Shown: positions 36,042 to 46,520 of the stretch, one piece after another
How positions within the stretch are numbered: the first letter of the stretch is position 1
Layout of the letters: every line of letters starts with the position of its first letter
Assembly: GCA_017620915.1 (NCBI GenBank)
Contig: JAFZSK010000107.1
Span: forward strand, 1 to 59,181
From: Clostridia bacterium
GTDB lineage: Bacteria; Bacillota; Clostridia; UBA1212; UBA1255
DNA length: 59,181 bases
Direction: 5' to 3'
Position numbers and translations under genes: made by a program
Notes under the pieces: model-generated
Told to the model about the DNA's origin: nothing
The model's input: only the letters and a program-made list of their open reading frames with translations
Databases searched by the model: none

Positions 36042-37004
36042 TCAGCGCTTGACCTCAGTCCCGCCCCACTCCACGACCGTGAATCCGGTGCGTTCGGGCG
36101 CGGTGAGCTGCTGGGGCGGGATGTTGACCGCGTGCTCCAGCGGCATATACGCCATCAGGACCCGGATGACAGAGTCGGGCTCGGGCGAAACGGTCAGTTT
36201 CACGTTGTCCGCATATGTTGAGGTCTGGAACGAGATCAGATTGTAAGCGTTGTTCTGCAGGATGGGCAGCCAGTAGATGATGAATTCGTTGGCCTCCCGG
36301 GCCGACAGGCCGAGCTGCGGCAACGTTTCCGCCAGGAACCGCGCCGTATCCGCACCCTTCACGCAGAAGCCGGACGAAAGGTCGAACCAGTCATAATTGC
36401 CGGCGCCTTCCCAGTAGAGCGCGTAATACTCGCTGCCGTCGGGGAAGACCAGCGTGCCGTCGGGGCGGGCAACAATATTCTGCCACCCGTCCGCACCGTA
36501 CTCCGGGTACGTGCAGGTCAATTCGCCGTCAAAATCCAGTGCGACGGAGCAGACGGTATCCTCTTCGGGGTACAGGTATATGATGGGTTTGGCGTATGCT
36601 GCTCCGTCATCGGATAAGCATATGCTTTTTACTTTGCTGATCACATGTTTGCAGACCAGATCGCCTTTCGATCCGCCGGAGTTTATTATTTTTTCTTCGG
36701 CTTTGTAATTCCGGCCGTAAAACTCTATCCGGACGCTGCCTGTGTAAATTACAGAGTCCCTGAATTCCTTTGCGGCACCGGGATAATACACGTATACGAG
36801 GTCGCCCAGCCTGCCGTTGGATCTGCCATAGCCGGCGATCTCGTTTTCGTTAATATACAGCACACTTATGCTCATTGAATACAGTTTGTTCGGTCTCAAT
36901 GCGCTGTCGTCGTTAAAGTCAAATTCAACAGGCTTGCACGACACAGTCAACGCCAGCAGCACCAGCGCCAATATAAGCAATACTCCTTTTTTAATAACAG
37001 ACAT
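36042..37004 (-). CDS. Lipoprotein of the uncharacterised KPIIYLYPEE family
   Basis: This 320-residue protein has a signal sequence with lipobox ending at Cys23 (TVSC). Its second half carries a distinctive conserved core: KPIIYLYPEED, then FDGELTCTYPEYGADGW, LYWEG, FCVKGADTARFLAE, LGLSAREANEFIIYWLP and NAYNLISFQT. I recall such sequences as a widespread uncharacterised family in gut Clostridia, sometimes secreted, but I know no function. The first half (about 25-150) is variable beta-rich sequence. It is 49 bases downstream of the large membrane protein gene and may be part of that transcript. The hairpin array follows its stop codon directly. Confidence 0.8.
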   Translation of the reverse strand: MSVIKKGVLLILALVLLALTVSCKPVEFDFNDDSALRPNKLYSMSISVLYINENEIAGYGRSNGRLGDLVYVYYPGAAKEFRDSVIYTGSVRIEFYGRNYKAEEKIINSGGSKGDLVCKHVISKVKSICLSDDGAAYAKPIIYLYPEEDTVCSVALDFDGELTCTYPEYGADGWQNIVARPDGTLVFPDGSEYYALYWEGAGNYDWFDLSSGFCVKGADTARFLAETLPQLGLSAREANEFIIYWLPILQNNAYNLISFQTSTYADNVKLTVSPEPDSVIRVLMAYMPLEHAVNIPPQQLTAPERTGFTVVEWGGTEVKR

Positions 37005-37053
37005 TTCATTCTCCCCCGTAAAAGAACCCGAGCAGTATCGACTCCGGGCAGTA

Positions 37054-39180
37054 TCAGTGCCCGGGCGCCCCCAGCAGCGAATTGACCAGTTGCCGCTCTT
37101 CCTCGGTGAGCAGCAGGTGCTGCTGGTCGGGCGGATTGACCAGCAAGTTGATCATTCCGGTCTCGAAGCAGTAAAGGAACCGGCGGTCGCCATCTTTAAA
37201 AGTATAATTATAAGTTGTAAATGCGCCGGAGCCCGCTTCCCATCTGTCGCTTTGGAGGATCGCCTTGATCTGCGCGTAACGGGCATCATCCACATCCACC
37301 GTTTCGAGCATTACGGTGTTTGAACGGTGATTGAATTCATGCAGTTCCAGGAATAAGCTCTCGGGGATCTCGTACATCCCGTGACCGTAGTACGAAGTCG
37401 GATTGCCGCCCATGGAAATGAGATATCTGCCGTTGAAATCGTATACATCAAGGCTGAAAACACCGCACGAATAATAAGAATCAAGATATTTATACCCTGT
37501 GCCCCTGGTCAGCCATTCCAGTTCCTCGCCGCGCTGCTCCAGGCATTTGAGGATAAAGTCCCTGAGCACATCCATGTCGTAGCACTCATAGCTGATCTGC
37601 ACGGAGTCCACGATATTCTCCTTATGTCCGACATAAAACACGGTTTCGCCGTCAAAGTTCCGGGCTTTGATCTCACGATAGGCATCCCAGTACGTCGAAT
37701 CCACCTTTTCGTCCGCATAGTCCGGGATCTCAGGGATCTCCTCAAACGTGCGAGAGTAGTAGATGTATACATCTCGGGCGTTGTCCGCAACGGCGATCGC
37801 GTAATCCGCGTGGACTGCGTACTCTTTGCCGTCTCTGATCACCGGCTCCGTCGAAATGCCCGGACACTGCGCCGTGAACCACTCGCCGTCCGCGGCGGAG
37901 TAGCACACGATGCGCCGTTCGGCCTCGGAAAACGCGTAGAAATACGCGTGGTCTTTGCTCCAGGCGCAGCAGTTCTGCGCATAGTTCCGGACAATTACCG
38001 TTTCCGCACCGGTGGTGGAGTTTTTCACCAGAAATACTCTTGTGCCGTCGTCAAGGACTGTTCTTACCAGGACCGGTTCGTTTTCCAGCCGCGCGCCGGT
38101 CGCCGCATCGTAAGCGGCAACTTCCACTTCGGTGTGCAGCGCCCAGCCGTTGTTTTTGACGGAATATACTTTGCCGCCGATGGAATAGTTGTACTCGCCT
38201 GCCACTTCTGCGATGACGCCGGTGTCAATATTATAAAAATACGTGCCGGCCGCGGAGATCTCCATGATGTTATCGGTGAGGAAAGACCCAGTCACGCCGG
38301 GGCCGTCAATATGATCCCAGATCCGCAGGGAACCGCCGTCATCAACATTGTACACATCCACGAAATGCCGGTCGGACCCGGTATTTATGCTGATGCACAG
38401 CCGGCCGTCCCACAGGCAGTCGCCGTACAGCCCCAGCTCGCGGTAGCTGTTGGCGCCGTCCGGGAGCGCCACGCGGGCCGCAGTGCCGGTAATCCGGTCA
38501 AATATCCACATATCGACGGTCTCGACGCTGACGGTATCGTATATGCGCACCGCCACCAGGCCGCTGCGGACTTTGTCCGGATTGAATTCCGGATATTGTC
38601 CGTCAGGTATATTCACGCCGGATGCGCGCAGAAATTCGTGGTACAGGCAGATGATCTCGTTATTCAGCGGGTTGTAGTACACGCCCGGGCACTCCGCGTG
38701 TTCGCCCATCACGCTGGCGGGAATGAGCTCCGCGCCGAAGCCCGCGGCATCCAGAGAATTCAGGCTCTGGTCGAGGCCCGCGTATGAGAGCGGTACCACG
38801 TTGAGGGACGCCGCGCCGAACCAGTCGGACCCGGCGTGGTTTTCCGGCGTCGCCGGTGCGGTCGTTGGCGCCGGTAGGGTCGTTGACGCCGGAACGGTCG
38901 CTGCGTCGGGGGCGGTCGTTGGCATCGGTGCGGTCGTTTGCGTCGGTCCGGCCAGGACCGGTTCCTGGTCAATGCTGGGCGCCTTCCGCCCGTTCGTCCG
39001 GCTCAGCGAGATGCCCAGCGTGACGGCGATCACCGCCGCCGCAGCGATGGCAACGCACACCAGACCGGTCCCGAAAGCCTTCCGTTTCTTTTTAAAATTC
39101 GCCACGCCGTTGTAATACTGCGCGCTGTCCTCCCTGCCGGCAATGGCCTGCATAGCTTCCTTGAATTCTTTATCTGTCAT
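37054..39180 (-). CDS. One-pass membrane protein coupled to XRE/sigma-4 regulator
   Basis: This 708-residue protein has a cytoplasmic N-terminus of about 35 residues (MTDKEFKEAMQAIAGREDS), one transmembrane segment (about 36-58), a Thr/Pro/Ala linker, and a large extracellular region of beta-rich, aromatic-rich sequence that may form a propeller-like fold (inference). It has no catalytic motif. Its ATG overlaps the stop codon of the regulator gene (ATGA), so the two are made together. A short cytoplasmic segment, one membrane span and a large outer domain next to a sigma-4-like regulator is the usual layout of an anti-sigma-type sensor, which suggests that it controls the regulator, but no anti-sigma domain is evident. 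GGGAGGG precedes the ATG. Confidence 0.7.
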   Translation of the reverse strand: MTDKEFKEAMQAIAGREDSAQYYNGVANFKKKRKAFGTGLVCVAIAAAAVIAVTLGISLSRTNGRKAPSIDQEPVLAGPTQTTAPMPTTAPDAATVPASTTLPAPTTAPATPENHAGSDWFGAASLNVVPLSYAGLDQSLNSLDAAGFGAELIPASVMGEHAECPGVYYNPLNNEIICLYHEFLRASGVNIPDGQYPEFNPDKVRSGLVAVRIYDTVSVETVDMWIFDRITGTAARVALPDGANSYRELGLYGDCLWDGRLCISINTGSDRHFVDVYNVDDGGSLRIWDHIDGPGVTGSFLTDNIMEISAAGTYFYNIDTGVIAEVAGEYNYSIGGKVYSVKNNGWALHTEVEVAAYDAATGARLENEPVLVRTVLDDGTRVFLVKNSTTGAETVIVRNYAQNCCAWSKDHAYFYAFSEAERRIVCYSAADGEWFTAQCPGISTEPVIRDGKEYAVHADYAIAVADNARDVYIYYSRTFEEIPEIPDYADEKVDSTYWDAYREIKARNFDGETVFYVGHKENIVDSVQISYECYDMDVLRDFILKCLEQRGEELEWLTRGTGYKYLDSYYSCGVFSLDVYDFNGRYLISMGGNPTSYYGHGMYEIPESLFLELHEFNHRSNTVMLETVDVDDARYAQIKAILQSDRWEAGSGAFTTYNYTFKDGDRRFLYCFETGMINLLVNPPDQQHLLLTEEERQLVNSLLGAPGH

Positions 39181-39683
39181 ATAGTTCCCTCCCCGGATCC
39201 AAACCGGCGGAGTTTTTTCCGCATTCGCGCGAGCCTGCTCCTGACCGTGGATTCGTTCATGCCGAACTCGTCGGCAATAGTCTTGTGCGTCTTCATCAGC
39301 AAATACCGGCTCATGAAGAGCGCTTTATCTTTTTGACTCTGTTTCGACAGGAACGCGTCCAGTTCGGCTACCGGGTCTGCGGCGCGGTGCGTTGTCAACG
39401 TCCCGTTCCCTGAAACAGAACCGAGCTCGTCGCGGATCGCGTCCAACTCGCCGCCCGCAAAAACATACCGCGTGTCGGGGACAACGGCGCTCTTGTCCAC
39501 GCCGAACAGCTCTGCCATCGTTTCAACGCTCAGCAGATCCGGCGTGCGTGTTCCGAGTTCCCACATCGACACCAGCGAGCGCGACACATGCAGCCGCTCC
39601 GCCAGTTCCTGCTGGGTCAATCCCTTTTCCGTCCTCAACCGGGTGATCGCCCCGGCTGTGTCCGGCACATTCTCTCCTGTCAT
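39177..39683 (-). CDS. XRE helix-turn-helix fused to sigma-70 region 4-like domain
   Basis: This 168-residue protein has an XRE/Cro-type DNA-binding domain at residues about 10-65 (LRTEKGLTQQELAERLHVSR, then VSMWELGTRTPD) and a C-terminal helix-turn-helix (about 125-160, KTIADEFGMNESTVRSRLARM) of the sigma-70 region 4 type. No region 2 is visible, so it cannot act as a standard sigma factor. It could bind DNA with both domains or touch RNA polymerase. The downstream membrane protein gene overlaps it by four bases. AAGGA precedes the ATG. Confidence 0.8.
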   Translation of the reverse strand: MTGENVPDTAGAITRLRTEKGLTQQELAERLHVSRSLVSMWELGTRTPDLLSVETMAELFGVDKSAVVPDTRYVFAGGELDAIRDELGSVSGNGTLTTHRAADPVAELDAFLSKQSQKDKALFMSRYLLMKTHKTIADEFGMNESTVRSRLARMRKKLRRFGSGEGTI

Positions 39684-39792
39684 GATCTATTCCTTCTGTA
39701 ACGCCTGCCGCAGGTCTTTATGGCGTTGTTCCGACCCCCGGCATGATAATTATACACTATGCAGCAGCGATAATTTGCCACAAATTGTTGCA

Positions 39793-39828
39793 TAATAAAA
39801 GATACCGCCGGATCTCAGCGGTATCTTT
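39793..39828 (-). terminator. Terminator of the hrcA-grpE-dnaK-dnaJ operon
   Basis: Eleven-base arms AAAGATACCGC/GCGGTATCTTT around a nine-base loop, followed on the minus strand by TTTTATTATG. It lies 25 bases after the dnaJ stop codon. Confidence 0.88.
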
Positions 39829-39852
39829 AAAACAGTTTAATTATAGTCCGGT

Positions 39853-41007
39853 TTACTTCTTCTTTCCGAACGGCTTGCGGGAGGATCTGTCGCTGCCCGA
39901 ATTGCCGGCGCCTTCGGAACCCGCCGCCTCCAGCGTGCCGCCGGAAAGCTCGTCAAACCGCTTCAGCGCCGCCTTCTGCTCGGAGTTAAGGCGTTTCGGC
40001 GTTTCCACCGTAATGTTGACATATTGATCGCCTTTGGAAGACGAATTAAGCCGCTGGATGCCCTTGCCCCGCAGTTTGAAGCGCGAGCCGCCGGGGGTGC
40101 CTTCGGGGATCGTCAGATTGACGTCGCCGTACAGCGTCTGGATCCGGATCACGTCGCCCAGTGCCGCCTGCGCGAAGGAGATCGTCCGGTTCATGTACAC
40201 GTCGTAGCCGTCCCGCACGAAGGTGGGATGGCGCCCGACCCGCACGCTGATTATCAGATCGCCCGCGGGGCCACCGTGGGTGCCCGGTTCGCCCATGCCG
40301 CGTTTGGAGATTGCCTGACCGTCGTCAATACCCGCCGGAAACTCCACCGGAACCGTCACGGTCTTGCGGATCTTGCCGCGGCCGGAGCACACTTTGCACG
40401 GGTCGTCAATTACCACACCCGTTCCCCCGCATCGCGTACACGCGGACTGAGTCACAAAGTGCGCAAATGAAGACACCCGCGTGTTCTCCACCGTACCGGT
40501 ACCGCCGCACGTGGGACAGCGCGTGGTCTTGCCCGACGCGGAGCCGGTGCCCTGGCAGCTGTCGCAGGCAACGTTTTTGGTGATACTGATGTCCTTCTTG
40601 CAGCCGAACGCCGCCTCTTCGAACGTCAGGTACACAGTCTGCTGCAGATCCGCGCCTGCCTGCGGGCCGGAGCGCGAACGGCCGCCGCCGAACCCGCCGC
40701 CGAAGAAGCTGCTTAGGATGTCATTGATGTCGAATCCGAAGCCGCCCGCGCCGCCGTAACTGTAGCCGCCCGCGGACTGGTCAAACGCGGCGTGACCGAA
40801 CTGGTCGTATTTCGCCCGTTTTTCCTTGTCGCTGAGCACCGAGTATGCTTCGCTGGCTTCCTTGAATTTGGCTTCCGCTTCCTTGTCGCCCGGGTTCAGG
40901 TCCGGGTGATACTTCTTCGCCAGGGTCCGGTACGCTTTTTTAATTTCTTCGTCGCTGGCCGTTTTTGCCACGCCCAGGACTTCATAATAATCTCGTTTGT
41001 CTGCCAT
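39853..41007 (-). CDS. dnaJ: Co-chaperone DnaJ
   Basis: This 384-residue protein stimulates the DnaK ATPase and delivers unfolded proteins. The J domain (residues 1-70) has the HPD tripeptide in [10 protein letters not shown], followed by a Gly/Phe-rich segment and four zinc-binding repeats ([32 protein letters not shown]), then the substrate-binding beta domains. It follows dnaK by 16 bases as the last gene of the operon. A basic tail SRKPFGKKK ends the protein. Confidence 0.97.
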   Translation of the reverse strand: MADKRDYYEVLGVAKTASDEEIKKAYRTLAKKYHPDLNPGDKEAEAKFKEASEAYSVLSDKEKRAKYDQFGHAAFDQSAGGYSYGGAGGFGFDINDILSSFFGGGFGGGRSRSGPQAGADLQQTVYLTFEEAAFGCKKDISITKNVACDSCQGTGSASGKTTRCPTCGGTGTVENTRVSSFAHFVTQSACTRCGGTGVVIDDPCKVCSGRGKIRKTVTVPVEFPAGIDDGQAISKRGMGEPGTHGGPAGDLIISVRVGRHPTFVRDGYDVYMNRTISFAQAALGDVIRIQTLYGDVNLTIPEGTPGGSRFKLRGKGIQRLNSSSKGDQYVNITVETPKRLNSEQKAALKRFDELSGGTLEAAGSEGAGNSGSDRSSRKPFGKKK

Positions 41008-41023
41008 TTTGCATCAGACGTCG

Positions 41024-42931
<1,908 letters not shown>

Positions 42932-42994
42932 TCAGGTTTTACTATATATATTCGGCGTTCGTTTCCGCGGCATGTGCCGTGTTGCGTTACGCCG

Positions 42995-43657
42995 TTAGTT
43001 GGCAACTTTTACCATGCTGTGCCGGAGCACTTTGTCGCCCAGCGTGTATCCTTTCATGAACACGTCGGCAATTACATTCTCGCCCAAACTCTCGTCTTCG
43101 CAGTGCATCACCGCGTTGTGCAGTTCGGGGTCAAACTCTTTCCCGAGCGCCTCGATCTCCTTCACGCCGTCCTTTTCCATCTGCTCTTTGAACTGGCGGT
43201 ACGTGAGTTCGATACCTTTGCGCAGCGGATCATCTGCGTCCTCCGGCGCGGCGGCGAGCGCTCGTTCGAAATTATCGATCACCGGGAGCAGGCCTTTCCA
43301 GGCATCCGCTTTGCCGTCGGAATAGCGGCCGTCAAGTTCGCGGGACGTGCGTTTGCGGTAGTTGTCGTACTCCGCCAGGATCCGCGCGTACCGGTCTTTC
43401 TCTTCCGCCAGCGTCTTTTCGAGTTCGGCGTTCTTTGCTTCCAGTCCGGCCAGTTCCGCGGTCAGTTTCTTCTTTTCTTTACGGTCTTTTTCTTTGTGGC
43501 CGCCCGCGTTTTCCGCCTGGGCTCCGGTGTTGTCACCCGCCTCAGCGCCAACATCCGCGCCGGTCTCGGCGGCAACATCCGCCGCTTTCACGGCTTCGGT
43601 CTCGATGTCGGGGGCGTTTTCGATATTGTCCGCGTCAACATGCTTCTTATCTGTCAT
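42995..43657 (-). CDS. grpE: Nucleotide exchange factor GrpE
   Basis: GrpE (220 residues) releases ADP from DnaK. A low-complexity Ala/Asp/Glu N-terminal tail (about 1-70) is followed by a long coiled coil (ELAGLEAKNAELEKTLAEEKD) and the family motif YRKRTSRELD, then the C-terminal beta domain (DPELHNAVMHCED, VIADVFMKGYTLGDKVLRH). It begins six bases after the hrcA stop codon. Confidence 0.95.
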   Translation of the reverse strand: MTDKKHVDADNIENAPDIETEAVKAADVAAETGADVGAEAGDNTGAQAENAGGHKEKDRKEKKKLTAELAGLEAKNAELEKTLAEEKDRYARILAEYDNYRKRTSRELDGRYSDGKADAWKGLLPVIDNFERALAAAPEDADDPLRKGIELTYRQFKEQMEKDGVKEIEALGKEFDPELHNAVMHCEDESLGENVIADVFMKGYTLGDKVLRHSMVKVAN

Positions 43658-43663
43658 TTTATA

Positions 43664-44782
43664 TCATTTGACCTCCGTTGGTTGTTGTGCGTTGTCGCCG
43701 CCGGACAGCAGCGCCATGCCCTCGGGCGCGTCGATCGCACCCGCTCCGGTGAGCCGTTTGCGCACGTATTCCAGCGCCGCGACTACCCGCGGGTAGTCCA
43801 TGCGTGTGGGGCTCAGAACGCCGATCGTGCCGAGTTTTACGCCGTTGACGCTGTACGTCGCGGTGACCACGGAGCATTCGTTCAGCCCCTCTATCTTGTT
43901 CTCCGAACCGATCCGGATGACCAGACCGTCGGATGTCGAGCACTCTTTGATCAGGTCGATCATCAGATCTTCCCGGTTCAGCAGCTCCAGGATGCCCTTC
44001 GCCTTGCCTACGTCCGAAAACTCGGGATGGGACAGGAACTTAACGGCGCCCTCGGTGTGGACTTCGGTGTCCGCGGCTTTCTTGATGCACTCGAATATGC
44101 CGTCAATGACCGGCATCAGCGCAGTGCGGGCAACGCCGGTAGCCTCCGACACAGAATTGATCATGTTCATGCTGATCTCTTCCACGCGGTGCCCCGCGAA
44201 CAGCAGGTTGCAGTGCGTCGACACCTTCATCAGCGTCTCCGGGGTGATCGCTTTGTCGTGCTGAATGACCGCGTTCTTCACCGAATCGTCGTCCAATACT
44301 ATCACTGCCAGCGCCTTGCCGGGCTCCACAGGCACGACCTGCAGTGCCTTGATCCGCTGCGTTCCGTCCGCCGCGCCGGATATGGCGATGGACGTGTACT
44401 CGGTGAGCCGAGAAACCAGCTCGGAGGCAACTCTGATCTGATCGCTCATCTCGCCGATCTCGTGCTGCATGCGCACTTTTACATCTTCCAGCTCTTCGGG
44501 CGTAGGCTCGAAACCGAGCTTATCTTCCAGCGCCATCAACTTGTCCACGTACAGGCGGTAACCCTTCTCGGAGGGGATCCGGCCCGCGGACGTGTGCGGC
44601 TGCGACAGGTAGCCCAGCTCTTCCAGGTCTGCCATTTCGTTGCGGATGGTGGCGGAACTCAGGCCCATGCTGTACTTTTTGGCAATCGTGCGGGATCCCA
44701 CGGGCTCCCGCGTTTCGATGTAGTCGTCAATGACCGCCTTCAATATTGACATTTTCCGGTAGTCCAGCTCTTCGTTTGCCAT
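43664..44782 (-). CDS. hrcA: Heat-shock repressor HrcA
   Basis: HrcA (372 residues) represses heat-shock genes by binding CIRCE elements, with GroEL helping it fold. An N-terminal winged-helix domain (about residues 1-85) includes GLSSATIRNEMADLEELGYL and the segment HTSAGRIPSEKGYR. The dimerisation core follows (TLMKVSTHCNLLF). The C-terminus TRMDYPRVVAALEYV is typical of the family. The gene has a CIRCE operator in its own promoter, so the operon is autoregulated. GGGAGGTGAG precedes the ATG. Confidence 0.97.
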   Translation of the reverse strand: MANEELDYRKMSILKAVIDDYIETREPVGSRTIAKKYSMGLSSATIRNEMADLEELGYLSQPHTSAGRIPSEKGYRLYVDKLMALEDKLGFEPTPEELEDVKVRMQHEIGEMSDQIRVASELVSRLTEYTSIAISGAADGTQRIKALQVVPVEPGKALAVIVLDDDSVKNAVIQHDKAITPETLMKVSTHCNLLFAGHRVEEISMNMINSVSEATGVARTALMPVIDGIFECIKKAADTEVHTEGAVKFLSHPEFSDVGKAKGILELLNREDLMIDLIKECSTSDGLVIRIGSENKIEGLNECSVVTATYSVNGVKLGTIGVLSPTRMDYPRVVAALEYVRKRLTGAGAIDAPEGMALLSGGDNAQQPTEVK

Positions 44783-44830
44783 TTGCTCACCTCCCGCACC
44801 GCCGCGACCGCTTCGGTTTCGGCTTTGCTG

Positions 44831-44857
44831 TTAGCACTCTATCACGTCGAGTGCTAA
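44831..44857 (-). promoter_or_regulatory. CIRCE operator of the hrcA operon
   Basis: A perfect consensus: TTAGCACTC, nine bases, GAGTGCTAA. It lies just downstream of the hrcA -10 box, so bound HrcA would block transcription. Confidence 0.98.
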
Positions 44858-44868
44858 CAACTATGCGT

Positions 44869-44897
44869 ATCATACCACCCCATAGTATGGTTGTCAA
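44869..44897 (-). promoter_or_regulatory. Vegetative promoter of the hrcA operon
   Basis: TTGACA and TATGAT are separated by 17 bases on the minus strand, about 90 bases before hrcA. The CIRCE element starts 11 bases downstream of the -10 box. Confidence 0.85.
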
Positions 44898-44923
44898 TAC
44901 ATTTTCAAAAACTTTTTTGGCGC

Positions 44924-44948
44924 AAAAAAACCGGCCCCGAAAGGCCGG
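44924..44948 (-). terminator. Terminator of the acidic lipoprotein gene
   Basis: On the minus strand CCGGCC, a six-base loop and GGCCGG are followed by seven T. It separates the lipoprotein transcript from the hrcA promoter. Confidence 0.88.
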
Positions 44949-45005
44949 CGGTTTGTTGTGATATAGGTTACTGTCTGTTGCCCGCCGTCAATACCGCGGC
45001 ATCGC

Positions 45006-46409
45006 TCAATACTGCGAACCCATCATTGAGAACAGATTCATGACCAGTTCCTGAAGCTCGTCCATGTTCATCTTGAGCAGTTCATTGAACGCCGGAATAT
45101 CGCCTTCCGCGGAATATGTGATGGTGAGCTTGCCGGCAATGTCGAACAAGCCGTAACCATAGTCGTCATCGTCCCAGTCATCGTCCCAGTCATCGTCGTC
45201 CCAGTAATCGCCGTAAGTCGAGCCCGGTCCGCCTTCCATCAGATAGTAATCACTATCGTACATGGTGACCGGCATCATTCCTCCGAGAATACCCGAAAGG
45301 CCGCTCAGTTTGGACAGATCGAAAGAAGCAGAGAAGTAGGTGACGTTGCCCTTCGCATCGCGGGTGACGTCGTAGTCGAACTCAAGGCCTTCGGTCGCAC
45401 CGTCGAAGAACACTTTGACTTTCTTGGCGGCTTTGTCCGCGACGAAGGAGAACACGTCGGAGCCTTCAACGGTGAGTTTGACCTGCTTCAGGCTGTCGTT
45501 GTCCTGAATCAGCGCGGAGAAGTTCGTGTCCTCGCCGTCAATGTGCGCCTTTATGTCATACCGGATAGAATCGTCGGTCTGGAAGGTGTCAAGCTCGACC
45601 GTCTGGTACTCTGTCGCGCCTTCGTAATCCTTGGTCATGACCTTCAGTTCACCGCCCAGGATCTCATTGGTGACTACGTCGGTGTACAGAACATATTTGA
45701 GTATTTCATCATTGTCGGTATACTCGTCGCCAAGGTCGACATCATCTTCGCTTAACTGCATCATGCCGAACAGACTCATGAGCGGGTTGTCCTGCAGTTC
45801 TTTGACAATGGCTTTACCGGCGGCTTCGACCTGGGTCTTGTTGAACGAAACGGTCAGTTTGTTGACCATCTTATCCTCGCCGCCCACTTTGGTCTTGACG
45901 GAATATTCGGCATTCATCGTGCCGTGTTCTTTCACGAAATCCGTGATCTTTTCCGAATAATCCACGTCTTTTTCTTTAACCAGCTTTTCAACGATATCGA
46001 TGATCGACTGTTCGGTCTTGCTGTCAATATTCAGCATATTGTCGCCCTTGGTACCGAGAATGGATTTCGGGAAGTTTTCCGCGAACGCGCCGAAGTCAAT
46101 ACCGATAGCCTTCTCCGCACCGTCCATATTGAACACGAGTTTGTTGTCCTTAAGGAACAGATCCATGCCGAACTTCTGTGAGGGATCCTCCGGATCTTCG
46201 ATATCGATGCTGAACGTGAACATGCCGTTTTTCAGCATATTACGGGCCTCGTCGATGGCAAACTTGGTCTCCATCGTGTCGAGCGTCTGCGACATTGCCG
46301 CGGTCATCAGTTTATCCGCCGGAAGATTTTTGGTTTTTTTGCAGCCCGCAAACATGATCATGCCCGCGGCCAGAACCAGCGTCAATACGATAATAAATGC
46401 TTTTTTCAT
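45006..46409 (-). CDS. Lipoprotein with Asp/Trp-rich segment
   Basis: This 467-residue protein begins MKKAFIIVLTLVLAAGMIMF and has a lipobox ending AGC, so it is a membrane-anchored lipoprotein. The rest is a beta/alpha pattern with many hydrophobic-charged alternations and no known motif; it could be a lipid- or ligand-binding barrel, but this is a guess. Near the C-terminus a very acidic stretch (DYWDDDDWDDDWDDDDYGYG) stands out and might bind cations. I chose the ATG at 46409 because AGAGAGGTG lies six bases upstream. It has its own promoter and terminator and is therefore a single-gene unit. Confidence 0.78.
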   Translation of the reverse strand: MKKAFIIVLTLVLAAGMIMFAGCKKTKNLPADKLMTAAMSQTLDTMETKFAIDEARNMLKNGMFTFSIDIEDPEDPSQKFGMDLFLKDNKLVFNMDGAEKAIGIDFGAFAENFPKSILGTKGDNMLNIDSKTEQSIIDIVEKLVKEKDVDYSEKITDFVKEHGTMNAEYSVKTKVGGEDKMVNKLTVSFNKTQVEAAGKAIVKELQDNPLMSLFGMMQLSEDDVDLGDEYTDNDEILKYVLYTDVVTNEILGGELKVMTKDYEGATEYQTVELDTFQTDDSIRYDIKAHIDGEDTNFSALIQDNDSLKQVKLTVEGSDVFSFVADKAAKKVKVFFDGATEGLEFDYDVTRDAKGNVTYFSASFDLSKLSGLSGILGGMMPVTMYDSDYYLMEGGPGSTYGDYWDDDDWDDDWDDDDYGYGLFDIAGKLTITYSAEGDIPAFNELLKMNMDELQELVMNLFSMMGSQY

Positions 46410-46478
46410 TGCATACACCTCTCTTGAAAATGTGCCGTCAACGGTTTTATTGTTGACAATGGAGTTGGTTCAATCAAA

Positions 46479-46507
46479 ATTATACGTTAAATGCCCGTAT
46501 TTGTCAA
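46479..46507 (-). promoter_or_regulatory. Consensus promoter of the acidic lipoprotein gene
   Basis: TTGACA and TATAAT, both perfect, are separated by 17 bases on the minus strand, about 70 bases before the start codon. Confidence 0.85.
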
Positions 46508-46520
46508 ATCAATTGCCCTT

